Source: Lathyrus oleraceus
Lineage: Eukaryota; Streptophyta; Magnoliopsida; Fabales; Fabaceae
Direction of reading: 5' to 3'
Assembly: GCF_024323335.1 (NCBI RefSeq)
Contig: NC_066585.1
Span: 82,882,614 to 82,946,613, forward strand
DNA length: 64,000 nucleotides
Both the position numbers and the translations under genes were made by a program. The notes beneath the pieces are model-generated. The model had not been told where the DNA came from. It made no database searches and saw only the letters and a list, made by a program, of their open reading frames with translations. This document shows positions 35,299 through 46,400 of this stretch, in pieces (within the stretch, counting starts at the first letter, position 1; each line of letters opens with the position of its first letter).

Positions 35299-38090
35299 AA
35301 AGAAAAAGAACTACTCGCTAAGTTCAAAACCTCAAAGGGAAGCTTAGGCAAAAATGAGCGTCTCGGTGGATTGAAAACCCGAAAGGGCGATCCAGGAAAA
35401 AGTTAGAGACATAAAACAGAAAGAATTTTCCCAATAAGTTGAATAGCCCACCTTGGGGCAACTTATGCAAAAATTAGGGATTACGGCAAGTAACTGCATT
35501 CTGCTGATCTTCAATTTTGGAGAAAACTTTGTTGAGCACAAGGGTTAACATCAATTCATCATCCCTAGTAGCGGCCAAAAGCACCGTGGATATCAAGAGT
35601 TGGTAGAAGGATTAGTGATCAATAGTATTCAATGTAACCCTTTTCCATGTAAATTACCATTTTTAAACTTTGTAAAGATCTATGGAGTCTTGTCATTTAC
35701 AGACTACCATTCTATTAAATAAAGTTGAGCTTTTATCCAATTGTTTCCACTCTTATTTACTTCAGCCAAATAGTTTTAAATTTTATTATGATCATTTTTG
35801 AATTTAAATTTTTTAATCAAAATCATTTTCTTAAACATATAAAAGCAAGAATTTTAAAGCAATTAAAAAGAAATATCAATAGCATTTCAAAACACAGTAA
35901 GTCCTAAGTGTGGAGCATTAATGGTTCCCTCGAGCAGTTTACCCTCAGTTATCCCTAGCCGAGTTTAGTTGATTCAGTTCCCCTACGGAGCGTTTTAATC
36001 CCCATCAGATCTTGTGGACATTCCCCAGCAGATCTTGTGTATTCCTCAACAGGGTTTATGTTTGTTTTAATCTCCGGCAGAGTGAGGATGGTTTCCTCAG
36101 TAGACTACTTCGGTTTCCCCACCAATCACCATCCGACTCGCACCCAGTCAAAGTTTCCTCCTGGTTCCTGAGCATCTAGTTGTGTTTATCCTCTATACGG
36201 TTGTCTCCCATTCAATATGGTATTGACCTAAAATTCCCTGCAGACTCGATAACGTTTCCTTTCCTCATCAGATCTCCTCCTTCCCCTGTTAGATTTGAGT
36301 CTGTGGGATGTTGATCTCTCTTTTCTCCAGCATTTGTCTCCCTCTCTTGTGAATTGACTGAGGATTGTACCGATGATTCAAATTTTGTGACACCCTTGTA
36401 TCCTTTGCGATCGTTTTGTCAGCATAATCATCATATATACGTATACATAGACATATACACTCATAATTTCATAATTGTATCATCATATTTACTGATTCAT
36501 TGTTTGAGATCCTTATTCTCTATTATGGCGGTACTTTATCCCCACACAAATCTGGTGTCTGTCATCCTTCAATTGTAGAGTGTCAGCCCCTTAAGTAGAA
36601 AAACTTTAACCTTTCTCCTTTTCCTCACTGAGTTACTTTCTCGTGGATGAGTATTGTTTTAGTTTCCTCCCTAGTTGATTATCTAGATGGAACCACTCCT
36701 CTTGAGTTATGTCCTCATTGGGTTGAGTCTTGATTGACCGTTTCTTTCTAGTTCTTACCTAGATAGATGTTTTGGGTCCCCTAAGGGTTTATTACCTAAT
36801 AACTGGTAATATTCTTCTTGGTTTGCAGTTTGTTACTTCTAGCCCAATACCCGGGAAGGGTACCCCTGTTTTTTCCTATCAGTAGAGTCCCCATTAGATT
36901 CATTCATTTCCCGAAAGAATATCCTTGATATGTTCATCCTAACCGATGACGGATATTTTCTTCCCTTATGTGAGTTTATCCTTGATATGTTCATCCTAAC
37001 CGATGACAAATATTCTCATCTTTGGTATTCTACCCAGTAAAAGGGTAGTTGTGATTCCTATTTTATTCCCCAGAGAGCTAATCCTTGCTATGTTCATCCT
37101 AACCGATGACGGGTTTCCTTCTCTTTGCGGTCTTCTACCCAGTAACCGGTAGTTGTAAATCCTGATTTTCTTTCCCCTTTGCAGAGTTAATCCATGATAT
37201 GTTCATCCTAACCAGTGACAAATTTTCTCTTTGTTGGTATTCTATCCAGTATTTGATAGATGTAATTCCTACTTTTTGTTCAGTTGGTTTATCCTTGATA
37301 TGTTCATCTTAACCGGTGACGGATATCCTCCTTAACATCCGCAGGCAAGTCTATCCTTGATATGTTCATCCTAACCGATGACGAATTTTCTTTCCTTTTG
37401 AGTCTATCCTTGATATGTTCACCCTAACCGGTGACGGATATTCTCGTCCTTGGTCTTCTGCCCAGTAACTGGTTGTTGTAAATCCTAGTTTTGTAGTTGT
37501 CCCCCAACAAGGTTTATTCTTACCCAGTAACCGGTAATGAATACTCCCTCCTGGTGGCGATTCCCAGGGAGTAATCCTTGATATGTTTATCCTAACCGAC
37601 GATGGGTGTCCTCTCTGTCAGATCTTTATTATCTCCTTACCCAGTGACCGGTAGTGGATAATAGACTTCTGCTCCTCCTGTGTTGAAGTTTATTTCTTCC
37701 CCAGTTGAGTTGAGTGCGCATTTCCTTAGTGAAATCATTTTTCCTACATGATTCGAGTATGTCAGTTTTATCCTGATCTACTTGTTTCCCCTGCAGACGT
37801 TTTTTCCCCGGCTGAGTCTTTCCATTGTCTATGGAATTCCTCTAGTCCCCCCAGTGGTCTTCAAGTTGTAGCCTGGCCTACGCATAACCCCTTTCTCCTC
37901 CAGAGTCTCTGTCTCCCCAGCGAGTTTTCCTTATGGAATGCATTATACTCATACGGATATTTGGTCTCTCTGATTTCTTCTCCTTTGTGGAAACATTTCC
38001 CCCCATAGAGAATTTGCTTCTACAATCATACCATATGCATCATGAGGTCTCTTAGGGACCAAAATTTGTTTCTATGTTGTTATTTAAGCC
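35299..38090 (+). other. 3' UTR of element A
   Basis: Non-coding, pyrimidine-rich region of about 2.8 kb after integrase, homologous to B's 3' UTR (53633-57278). It ends with CATGAGGTCTCTTAGGGACC (38040-38059) and TTATTTAAGC, about 100 bp short of the polypurine tract seen in B, then switches into B's gag. Long 3' UTRs with variable tandem repeats are characteristic of Ogre/Tat elements and a known source of satellite DNA. Confidence 0.82.
36921..37605 (+). repeat. Dispersed tandem repeats in A's 3' UTR
   Basis: About eight copies of a 30-bp motif that starts ATCCTTGATATG and ends CCGATGAC or CCGGTGAC occur near 36921, 36978, 37081, 37190, 37272, 37352, 37406 and 37576, at uneven spacing. 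They alternate with copies of CCCAGTAACCGGTAG (for example near 37138, 37460, 37520 and 37639). Confidence 0.82.
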
Positions 38091-41000
38091 CATGATGGAG
38101 TCAGTCCTTGCTGCGCAAAGTCAAGCTTCTCCTACTCCTACAACTCATCCCGCGAGGACTGTCGTCTCCGAAGTGGCTACTTCAACAGTGTTTGCTGCCA
38201 CAACCCACTTCTCTCCTAGTATGTTAGCTGGGTTCCCTTGGGGAATGCCATCTAACTTCATGCCAGAGGGTTTTTCCCCCACTCTTACTTCTATGTCGGC
38301 ATCTAGCCCGGTCCTGTCTGTGCCACCTCCCGTTGTGCACACTCTTCCGCGTGTAGAAGACACCATTTATCATTCCGAGCCATCTGAGGGCCCGGACGTA
38401 AATGAGAAAATGGATTAGATGAAAGATCAATTCCTTGAGTTGCGCAAGGAACTTAAGACTTTGAGAGGTAAGGACCTTTTTGGGAAGAGTAATGCTGAGT
38501 TGTGCTTGGTGCCCAACGTGAAGATCCCAGTTAAATTCAAAGTGTCTAACTTTGAGAAGTACAAGGGAAACACATGTCCACTTAGCCATCTTGTTATGTA
38601 TGCTCACAAGATGTCGACCCAAACAGACAATGATCAACTGTTGATTCACTATTTTCAGGATAGCCTGACAGGTGTTGCGCTCAGGTGGTATATGGGGCTG
38701 GAGAGTGCAAGCATCCGCACTTTCAACGATCTAGGTGAGGCCTTTGTGAAGCAGTATAAATATAATGTGGACATGGCTCCAGACAGAGATCAGTTGAGGG
38801 TAATGTCCTAGAAGGATAAGGAGACCTTCAAGGAATACGCACAGAGGTGGCGAGAATTGGCAACTCAGATAGTGCCACCCTTGGAGGAGAAGGAGATAAC
38901 AAGGATCTTCTTGAAGACTTTTAGCTCTTTCTAATACGAGCGCATGATTGCTAGTGCTCCCTCAGACTTTACCGAAATGGTGAATATGAGGATAAGGCTA
39001 AAAGAGGGGGTCCGTGAAGGACGCTTGTCTCGTGATGATGGTTCGTCGGCAAAGAAGTATGGAGGATTTTCCAGGAAGAAAGAGGGGGAAGCTCATGATG
39101 TTTCTTCCCATGTCAAGAGAAGACCCTCTGTGAGGAGGAAAGAAGTCAGACCAACTGCCAACCAACACCAGGTGGCTCATATAGCACTTGCTTTCAGAGA
39201 AGTTCAACAACAACCATAACAATAACATCGTCAACAACAACAGGCTTACAAGCCTCGCAATAATAACAACACCAGCACCAACAACTATGAGAAGAAGAGG
39301 GTGACTTTTGACCCGATTCCTATGACGTATGCTGAACTTTATCCTTCCTTAATCGATAGGAAGCTGATAACTCCTCGTGATCCTCCTGTTGTGCCAGCCA
39401 ATCCCCAATGGTGGCACAAGCCCGAACTTCACTGTGTGTATCATTCCGGTGCGCCCGGACATGACGTGGAGAACTGTTTTTCTTTGTAGACCAAGGTGCA
39501 AGACCTTGTGAGGAGTGGGATACTGTTCTTTGAGGATGTAAGCCCAAATGTAAAGAAGAACCCATTGCCCGAGCATGGGAAGGCAGTTGTCAATATGGTT
39601 CAGGGGTGCCCATGCAATTATAAAGTCCTTTATGTGAATGACATAAGGCAATCCTTGGTTGAGATGCATAGGCTGTTGTGTGAGCACATTCATTATGAGC
39701 ATGATCATGATAGGTGCCAGGTGTGCACTATCAATGAAAGAGGATGTCGTCAAGTGAGAAAGGACATCCAAGAGATGCTAGATCAAGGGATGATTGAGAT
39801 ACTTCAGAATCGTAATGAGGATGAAGTTGATGTTATTACTCCCGTATTCAAAATTCCTGATCCTGTTGTCATCAAGTATGATGGCCTCAAGAAGCAAGTG
39901 TCGCCAACTCTATTGAATAAGCCATCGGCTCCTGTCCCGTATGTATCAGACAAAGCGGTTCCCTACCGTTATAACGCTGTTATGCTGGAAGATGGGAAGG
40001 AGATTTCGTTGCCCTCAACCTCTGTGGTAAGCATTTCCGATGTCAGTGGTGTGACCCGTAGTGGTCGTGTTTTCTCGGCTCAGCCGAAATCCCATGAAGA
40101 CGTTGCGAAGAAGGATGTTGTCAGTCCTGCTGATCCTGTGGGGACTTCTTCTTCAAATCAGTTCGTTCCTGTTGTGAAGAGTGTTGACCCTGTTGTTGTT
40201 AAAATCAATAAAGCTCCTATCCTGGTTGGGCAGTCTGGCATGATAAGAGAGGATGGTGATGAGATGCTAAGGCTCATCAAAAGGAGTGAATATAATGTTG
40301 TGGATCAGTTGCTTCAAACTCCATCAAAGATATTTGTCCTATCTTTGTTGATGAATTCAGAGCCACACCACGAAGCATTGCAGAGGGTGTTAGACGTGGC
40401 ATACATGGATCACGATGTCACAATTGAGCAGTTTGATAGCATTGTTGCAAATATAACGACCTGCAACAATTTGAGCTTTTGTGATGATAATCTTCCCGAG
40501 GACGGAAAATACTATAAATTGGCTTTACATATCTCCATGAATTGTAAAGATGATGCCCTGTCCAATGTGTTGGTGGACACATGGTCATCACTCAATGTAT
40601 TGCCAAATTCCACTCTCGCTAAACTTTCATATCAGGGGCCTCCCATGAGGCAGAGTGGAGTGGTAGTGAAAGCTTTTGATGGATCGCGCAAAACTGTGAT
40701 TGGCGAATTAGAACTCCCGATCAAGATTGGACCTAGTGATTTCCAGATCACTTTCCAGGTCATGGATATACATCTGTCATATAGTTGTTTGCTTGGTAGA
40801 CCATGGATTCACGAGGTAGGTGCCGTGACATCCACCCTGCACCAAAAGTTGAAGTTTGTTAAGAACAAAAAGTTGGTGGTGATAGGGGGAGAGAAGGCTC
40901 TCTTGGTCAGCCATTTATCTTCCTTTTCCTACATTGATGCTGAGGATGAGGTTGGAACACCGTTTCAAGCCTTGTCTATTGCTGAGCCTTCTAGGAAATG

Positions 41001-41282
41001 ACTTTCTTCATTTGTCTCCTATAATGATGTGAAGTTGGCCATTGAGCATGGTGCAACTACTGGTTTGGGGAAAATGATCAAGGTGGAAGATAACAAATCC
41101 CAGGCTGGTATATGGTACTCTTCAGGTGTTTCCAATGATCTTGGGTTGTTCCAGAGTGGAGGTTTCATCCACACCGTTGAAGATCAGGAAGCTGCTGCCA
41201 TCGTTGAATAAGATGAAGAGGAAGACCTTGGCAAATTTGTCATATCTGGAGGGATTTGCAATAATTGGGTCGCTGTTGATGT
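38091..41282 (+). pseudogene. Element B gag-protease
   Basis: Collinear with A's gag-pro but lacking the first 30 or so codons. Landmarks: gag core LLIHYFQDSLTGVALRWYMG (near 38640), a zinc-knuckle-like ELHCVYHSGAPGHDVENC (near 39425), a long linker (39500-40300) and a protease whose active site reads VDTWSS (near 40575), with Trp for Gly. Stops: TAG 38416-38418, TAG 38809-38811, TAA 38932-38934, TAA 39217-39219, TAG 39487-39489, and a break near 41000-41210. The frame resumes at 49877-49900 beyond element G and ends at the splice donor. Confidence 0.86.
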
Positions 41283-41412
41283 TGTAACACCCCGATAAAA
41301 AAATAAGATAATTATTTAATTTAAGTTAATATTATATTTATTAATTTAATTAAATAATTGGAATTATTGGATTATTATTATTATTATTATTGGAATAATA
41401 ATTATTGGAAAA

Positions 41413-41422
41413 TATATATAAG
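41413..41422 (+). promoter_or_regulatory. TATA box of element G 5' LTR
   Basis: TATATATAAG only 131 bp into the LTR (copy at 47976-47985 in the 3' LTR). If used, U3 is very short and most of the LTR is transcribed leader. Confidence 0.6.
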
Positions 41423-41873
41423 TTGGAAATAAGAAAAAGAGTCCATTTGGTAAAGAAAGGGTTTTTACGTGAAAAACAGAGAAGCGGCTGAAAAGTGGAA
41501 AGTGGAGAAAGGGCAAAGAGGCAGAACAAGAGGAAGAAGGTTGAGAAAGGAAGAGCTTGAAGCTAAAAGATTCGCCGGATTAACTCAGGTAAGGGGGGTT
41601 TATCGTCGTTTAATGGGTATTATGGATTAGCATGTAATGAGTAGTGATAAACCGTTGAATTGACCCTAATTGGGATTGTGAATGCTGAAAATTACGTTGG
41701 ATAAACTGTGTTAAAAACTGTAATTGAATCGATAGTCGTGTGAGTCGTAATTTGCTGGACGTATAGCTTGTTACGGAATTGGAATCGGAGGTCCGGAAGT
41801 CCTCCAACGGCGGAAAATGCGGAGAATTCTGCATTCTGCCTTGTGTTAGCGCAGGAACAGCTTTCTGTCTTGC

Positions 41874-42124
41874 GTTAACCGGTTAACCCAGGGTGTTAAC
41901 CGGTTAACACTGTGTTGTATTGTGTAAAATTGCTGTTTTGTCTGCGTTAACCGGTTAACCCAGGGCGTTAACCGGTTAACACTGTTGTGATTGCTGAGAT
42001 ATTGCTGTTCTGTCTGCGTTAACCGGTTAACCCAGGGCGTTAACCGGTTAACACTGTTAAGTTTTGGGCAGGAAGCGTGTTTGTGCTGCGTTAACCGGTT
42101 AACCCAGGGCGTTAACCAGTTAAC
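41874..42124 (+). repeat. 72-bp tandem array of palindrome pairs in G's 5' LTR
   Basis: The perfect palindrome GTTAACCGGTTAAC starts at 41874, 41895, 41946, 41967, 42018, 42039 and 42090; the eighth, at 42111, has one change (GTTAACCAGTTAAC). Pair members start exactly 21 bp apart and pairs repeat every 72 bp, four units in all. Confidence 0.95.
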
Positions 42125-42400
42125 ACTGTTGCAGAGTGGAAAATTGGTGTTTTAAATGTTGTGTACTTAATTGATGGTTGACATATGTTGGCGGATGATG
42201 TAATAGGGATTATTTCCAGTTGTTTTGAGTAGTAAGGGTATTAGTAGAGTGTGCTAATACTGTGATTAATTATTTGACATGATATGGTGTTTGATACATG
42301 TGTTGATGATGTATGATGATATGCATAATGTTGTGAATGTATATATTATGCATGTATTTGTGAATGGACTGTTGTATGGCTTAGAGTGTGAGCATATGTC

Positions 42401-42608
42401 CATTGTGGATTGTTGTTGATGTAGCATTGCTAGATGATTAGCGTGCATAGCATAGCCCTTGGGGTTGTAGCTAATTCCCATGGTGAGGAATTAGTGAGTG
42501 AATCATTGTGGATTCGTTGTTGATGTTTGCATGCTAGGTGATTAGTGTGCATAGCATAGCCTTTGGGGTTGTAGCTAATTCCCATGGTGAGGAATTAGTG
42601 AGTGAGTC
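42401..42608 (+). repeat. 104-bp tandem duplication in G's 5' LTR
   Basis: Two units (about 42401-42504 and 42505-42608), repeated in the 3' LTR. Each holds a hairpin with arms TAATTCC and GGAATTA around an 8-base loop. Confidence 0.8.
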
Positions 42609-43312
42609 ACTGGATCTCAAATGAGTGGGACTAGTGAGCTTAGTAGCCGTATCTGGATTTGATCGGTGAGCTTGAACTATATGTTCAAGAATAGTCGGTA
42701 CCGCATGTGTGGAGTCTCATTTCATAATGTATGTATGGCGTATAATATGAATGGATGTATTCCAATATTATACGTGTGGTTGTGTTGACATTGAGTATGA
42801 GTATGAATTGTGTAGTATTGAGTATGATAATTGGGTTGATGTGCCGTTACTGAATGTGTGATATGATTAGGGTGATTAATGTGTTAAATTACTTAACATG
42901 ACATGATATTTTATAATGCTTACTATATCGATTGAGGAACTCACCCTTACAACTATTTTTCAGGTAACGAGCAATGAGTTGAGTAGAAGCTAATGCTTGG
43001 AGTCTAGTGTAGTCTCCTAGTGGGTCATGCTCTGATAGATGTAACATCGGGAGGGAACATTTTAATTGTGTTGTTGATGATTGTTGAACCAGTTTACATG
43101 TAGTATGTTGCATGTTTTGAATGATCGATTTGATCTCTATCCGCTGCGTATTATGCAACTGTTTTATTTGATAAATAAATGAGCATGACAAGCTACTTTG
43201 ATGAATAGTGTGAAATATTGTGTGACACCCTTAATTGCATATTTACTCTGATAGATACATATTTGTTATTTTGATTAAATATTTGGGGTATTATAGAAGG
43301 GTGTTACATTAG

Positions 43313-43323
43313 TGGTATCAGAG
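43313..43323 (+). other. Primer binding site of element G
   Basis: TGGTATCAGAG four bases after the 5' LTR, matching the initiator-Met tRNA 3' end, the usual primer for chromoviruses. Confidence 0.88.
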
Positions 43324-43433
43324 TATAGTCGGTCGAGTCGAGTCGTAATTATTCTGTTTCCTCTGTACGGGATAGGTGTTGTGTAACCCTATCAGTACTT
43401 ATTGTTTTAGCTTGTTGGGTTTTCAGAATAGAG

Positions 43434-46400
43434 ATGGCTGGAAGAGGTAGAGACGATGCTGCGATTGCTGAGGCTCTGGGTATGCTAGCTGGAGTACTTG
43501 GAGGGAATCCGAATGTTGTGGGAATGGGAGTTGCTCGTCAACTGAGTGAGTTCCAGAAGAACAATCCTCCAATGTTCAAGGGAGCATACGATCCAGATGG
43601 TGCTCAGAAGTGGTTGAAGGAGATCGAGAGAATCTTCCGAGTGACTGAGTGTGCCGATAACCAGAAGGTCAGGTTCGGTACGCATATGCTGTCAGAAGAA
43701 GCAGATGATTGGTGGGTTGCTACCCGCACTGAGTTGGAAACTGCTGGGAATGCTGAGATCACTTGGGCTGTATTCAGAGAGAGATTTCTGAGGAAGTACT
43801 TTCCAGAGGATGTCAGAGGAAAGAAAGAGATAGAGTTCTTGGAATTGAAACAGGGTAACAGGTCTGTTACTGAGTATGCTGCTAAGTTCACAGAGCTGTC
43901 AAAGTATTATACTCCCTATAATGAGGCTGCTGGAGAATTTTCGAAATGTGTGAAGTTTGAGAACGGGTTACGTCCCGAGATCAAGCAGGCTATTGGATAC
44001 CAACGGATCAGAGTGTTTTCTGATTTGGTTGACTGTTGCAGGATTTTTGAACAGGATTCCAAAGCCAGAGCAGAGAGCTATCAGCAAGGGGTTGATAGGA
44101 GAGGCAAGAATCAGAATGATCGTGGAAAACCGTATGCAGCTGGCAAAGGTTTTCAGAAGCAGAGTGGGATGAAGAGGCCTAGTGGGGGAGACTCTAGCGC
44201 CCCTGCTAAGTGTTATAGATGTGGTCGGGCTGGACATCGTGTCCATGAGTGTACCAGTGCTGAGATGAAGTGTTTCAAGTGTGGCAAAGGTGGTCATTTG
44301 GCTGCAGAGTGCCGGTTGAAGACTGTAACTTGTTTCAACTATGGAGAGGTGGGTCATATCAGTCCACAGTGTCCTAAGCCGAAGAAAGAGAATCAGTCAG
44401 GAGGCAAGGTCTTTGCCTTATCGGGTTCTGAGACTTCTGCAGATGATCGTTTGATCAGAGGTACGTGTTATATTAATGGCTTTCCTCTTGTAGCTATTAT
44501 CGACACAGGGGCTACTCATTCCTTTATATCTTTGGATTGTGCTGTGAAACTTAAGTTAGAGATATCTGAGATGCATGGTAGTATGGTGATTGATACTCCT
44601 GCGAAGGGTTCAGTGACTACTACTTCAGTTTGTTTAAATTGTCCTTTGAGTATTTTTGGTAGAGACTTTGGGATGGACCTTGTGTGTCTTCAACTAGTGC
44701 AGATTGACGTTATCTTGGGTATGAACTGGTTGGTGTCTAACCGGGTTTCTATCAACTGTTTTGATAAGACTGTGATCTTTCCTGAGATTGAGGAAGGAGA
44801 GAGTTTGGTTCTATCAGCGAGGCAGGTGAATGAGGCAGTAGCAGATGGGGCAGAGTTGTTTATGCTGTTAGCGACTTTGAAGGCTAAAGATAAACTGGCG
44901 ATTTGTGATCTAGCAGTGGTGTGTGATTTTCCTGATGTGTTTCCAGAAGAAGTGAATGAATTACCGCCAGAGCGTGAAGTTGAGTTCTCGATTGATTTGG
45001 TACCTGGTACTAGACCGATATCGATGGCTCCGTACCATATGTCTGCTGTTGAGTTAACTGAATTGAAGAGTCAGTTGGAAGATCTGTTGGATAAGAAATT
45101 TATTCGTCCGAGTGTGTCACCATGGGGTGCACCAGTGTTATTGGTTAAGAAGAAAGAAGGTACTATGAGGTTGTGTGTGGACTACAGGCAACTGAATAAA
45201 GTGACGATCAAGAATCGGTATCCTTTGCCGAGGATTGATGATTTGATGGATCAATTGGTTGGTGCGAGTGTGTTCAGCAAGATAGATTTGAGATCTGGGT
45301 ATCATCAGATACGTGTGAAAACTGAGGATATTCAGAAGACTGCTTTCAGAACAAGGTATGGACATTATGAGTATTCTGTAATGCCTTTTGGTGTGACTAA
45401 TGCGCCTGGAGTATTTATGGAGTATATGAATAGGATTTTCCATCCGTACCTAGATAAGTTTGTTGTGGTGTTTATTGACGACATTTTGGTGTATTCGAAA
45501 TCTGAAGAAGAGCATGCTGAACATTTGAAAGTGGTTTTAGAAGTTCTCCGAGAAAAGAAGTTATTTGCTAAACTGTCTAAGTGTGAATTTTGGTTAGAAG
45601 AGGTTAGTTTTCTTGGTCATGTAATTTCAAGAGGTGGTGTTGCTGTTGATCCTTCTAAGATAGAAGCGGTGTCTAAGTGGGAAGCTCCGAAGTCTGTTGC
45701 TGAGATTCGAAGTTGCCTTGGATTGGCTGGTTATTATAGGAAGTTCATTGAGGGATTTTCTAAGTTGGCGTTACCGTTGACGATGTTGACCAGAAAGGGG
45801 CAAGCGTTTGTTTGGGACTCAAAATATGAAGAAGGTTTCCAAGAGTTAAAGAGAAGGTTAACTATTGCTCCTATTCTAATATTACCGAGTCCGTCGGAAC
45901 CATTTGAGGTTTACTGTGATGCTTCATTGTTGGGTTTGGGTGGTGTGTTGATGCAGAATAAGCAGGTTATAGCTTATGCTTCGAGACAACTGAGGGTTCA
46001 TGAGAGGAACTACCCGACACACGATTTAGAGTTGGCAGCTGTGGTATTTGTTCTGAAGTTATGGAGGCATTACTTGTACGGGTCAAGATTTGAGGTTTTC
46101 AGTGACCATAAAAGTTTAAAGTATTTGTTTGATCAGAAAGAGTTGAATATGAGACAGAGGAGATGGTTAGAATTTCTGAAGGATTATGACTTTGGTTTGA
46201 ATTACCATCCGGGTAAAGCAAACGTAGTGGCTGATGCATTGAGTCGGAAATCATTGCATATGTCTATGTTAATGGTTAAGGAATTGGATTTAATTGAGCA
46301 GTTTAGAGACTTGAGTTTGGTGTGTGAGAGTACTCACAATAGTGTTAAATTGGGAATGTTAAAGTTAACAAGTGGTATTCTGGATGAGATTAGAGAGGGT

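Larger units (their letters stand above)
1..38090 (+). mobile_element. Element A: Ogre-type Ty3/gypsy retrotransposon, twice interrupted, 3' LTR lost
   Basis: The parts in order are 5' LTR end (1-1226), leader, ORF1 (2214-3714), gag-pro (15398-18669), intron (18670-18926), RT/RNase H/aRNH/integrase (18927-21715 then 34622-35298) and 3' UTR (35299 to about 38090). Element C (3988-15392) splits it just before gag, and solo LTR S (21716-34621) splits integrase. ORF1 before gag, the intron between protease and RT, dual RNase H and LTRs of several kb are hallmarks of Ogre in the Tat lineage. All reading frames are broken, so it is non-autonomous. The 3' polypurine tract and 3' LTR are missing because the 3' UTR is fused to the gag of element B at about 38090. 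Confidence 0.88.
41589..42963 (+). other. Candidate leader intron in element G LTR
   Basis: A consensus donor CTCAG/GTAAGG at 41589 and an acceptor CTATTTTTCAG ending at 42963 define a possible 1375-nt intron downstream of the TATA box and upstream of gag. Splicing would remove the palindrome array and many upstream ATGs. The 3' LTR carries the same signals (48152-49526). Inference from splice signals only. Confidence 0.4.
41283..43308 (+). repeat. 5' LTR of element G
   Basis: 2026 bp, TGTAACACCCCG to GGGTGTTACA, so the ends form a short inverted repeat (TGTAACACCC/GGGTGTTACA). It contains an ATT microsatellite near 41370, a TATA box, the 72-bp palindrome array, a 104-bp tandem duplication (42401-42608) and an AATAAA at 43174-43179. 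Small minus-strand open frames occur identically in both LTRs, but nothing supports them as genes. Confidence 0.95.

Noticed and set aside
41610..43191. Three minus-strand open frames (about 70-100 codons) that recur identically at 48173-49754
   Set aside because: They lie wholly inside the two near-identical LTRs of element G, so the repetition reflects LTR identity, not conserved coding.
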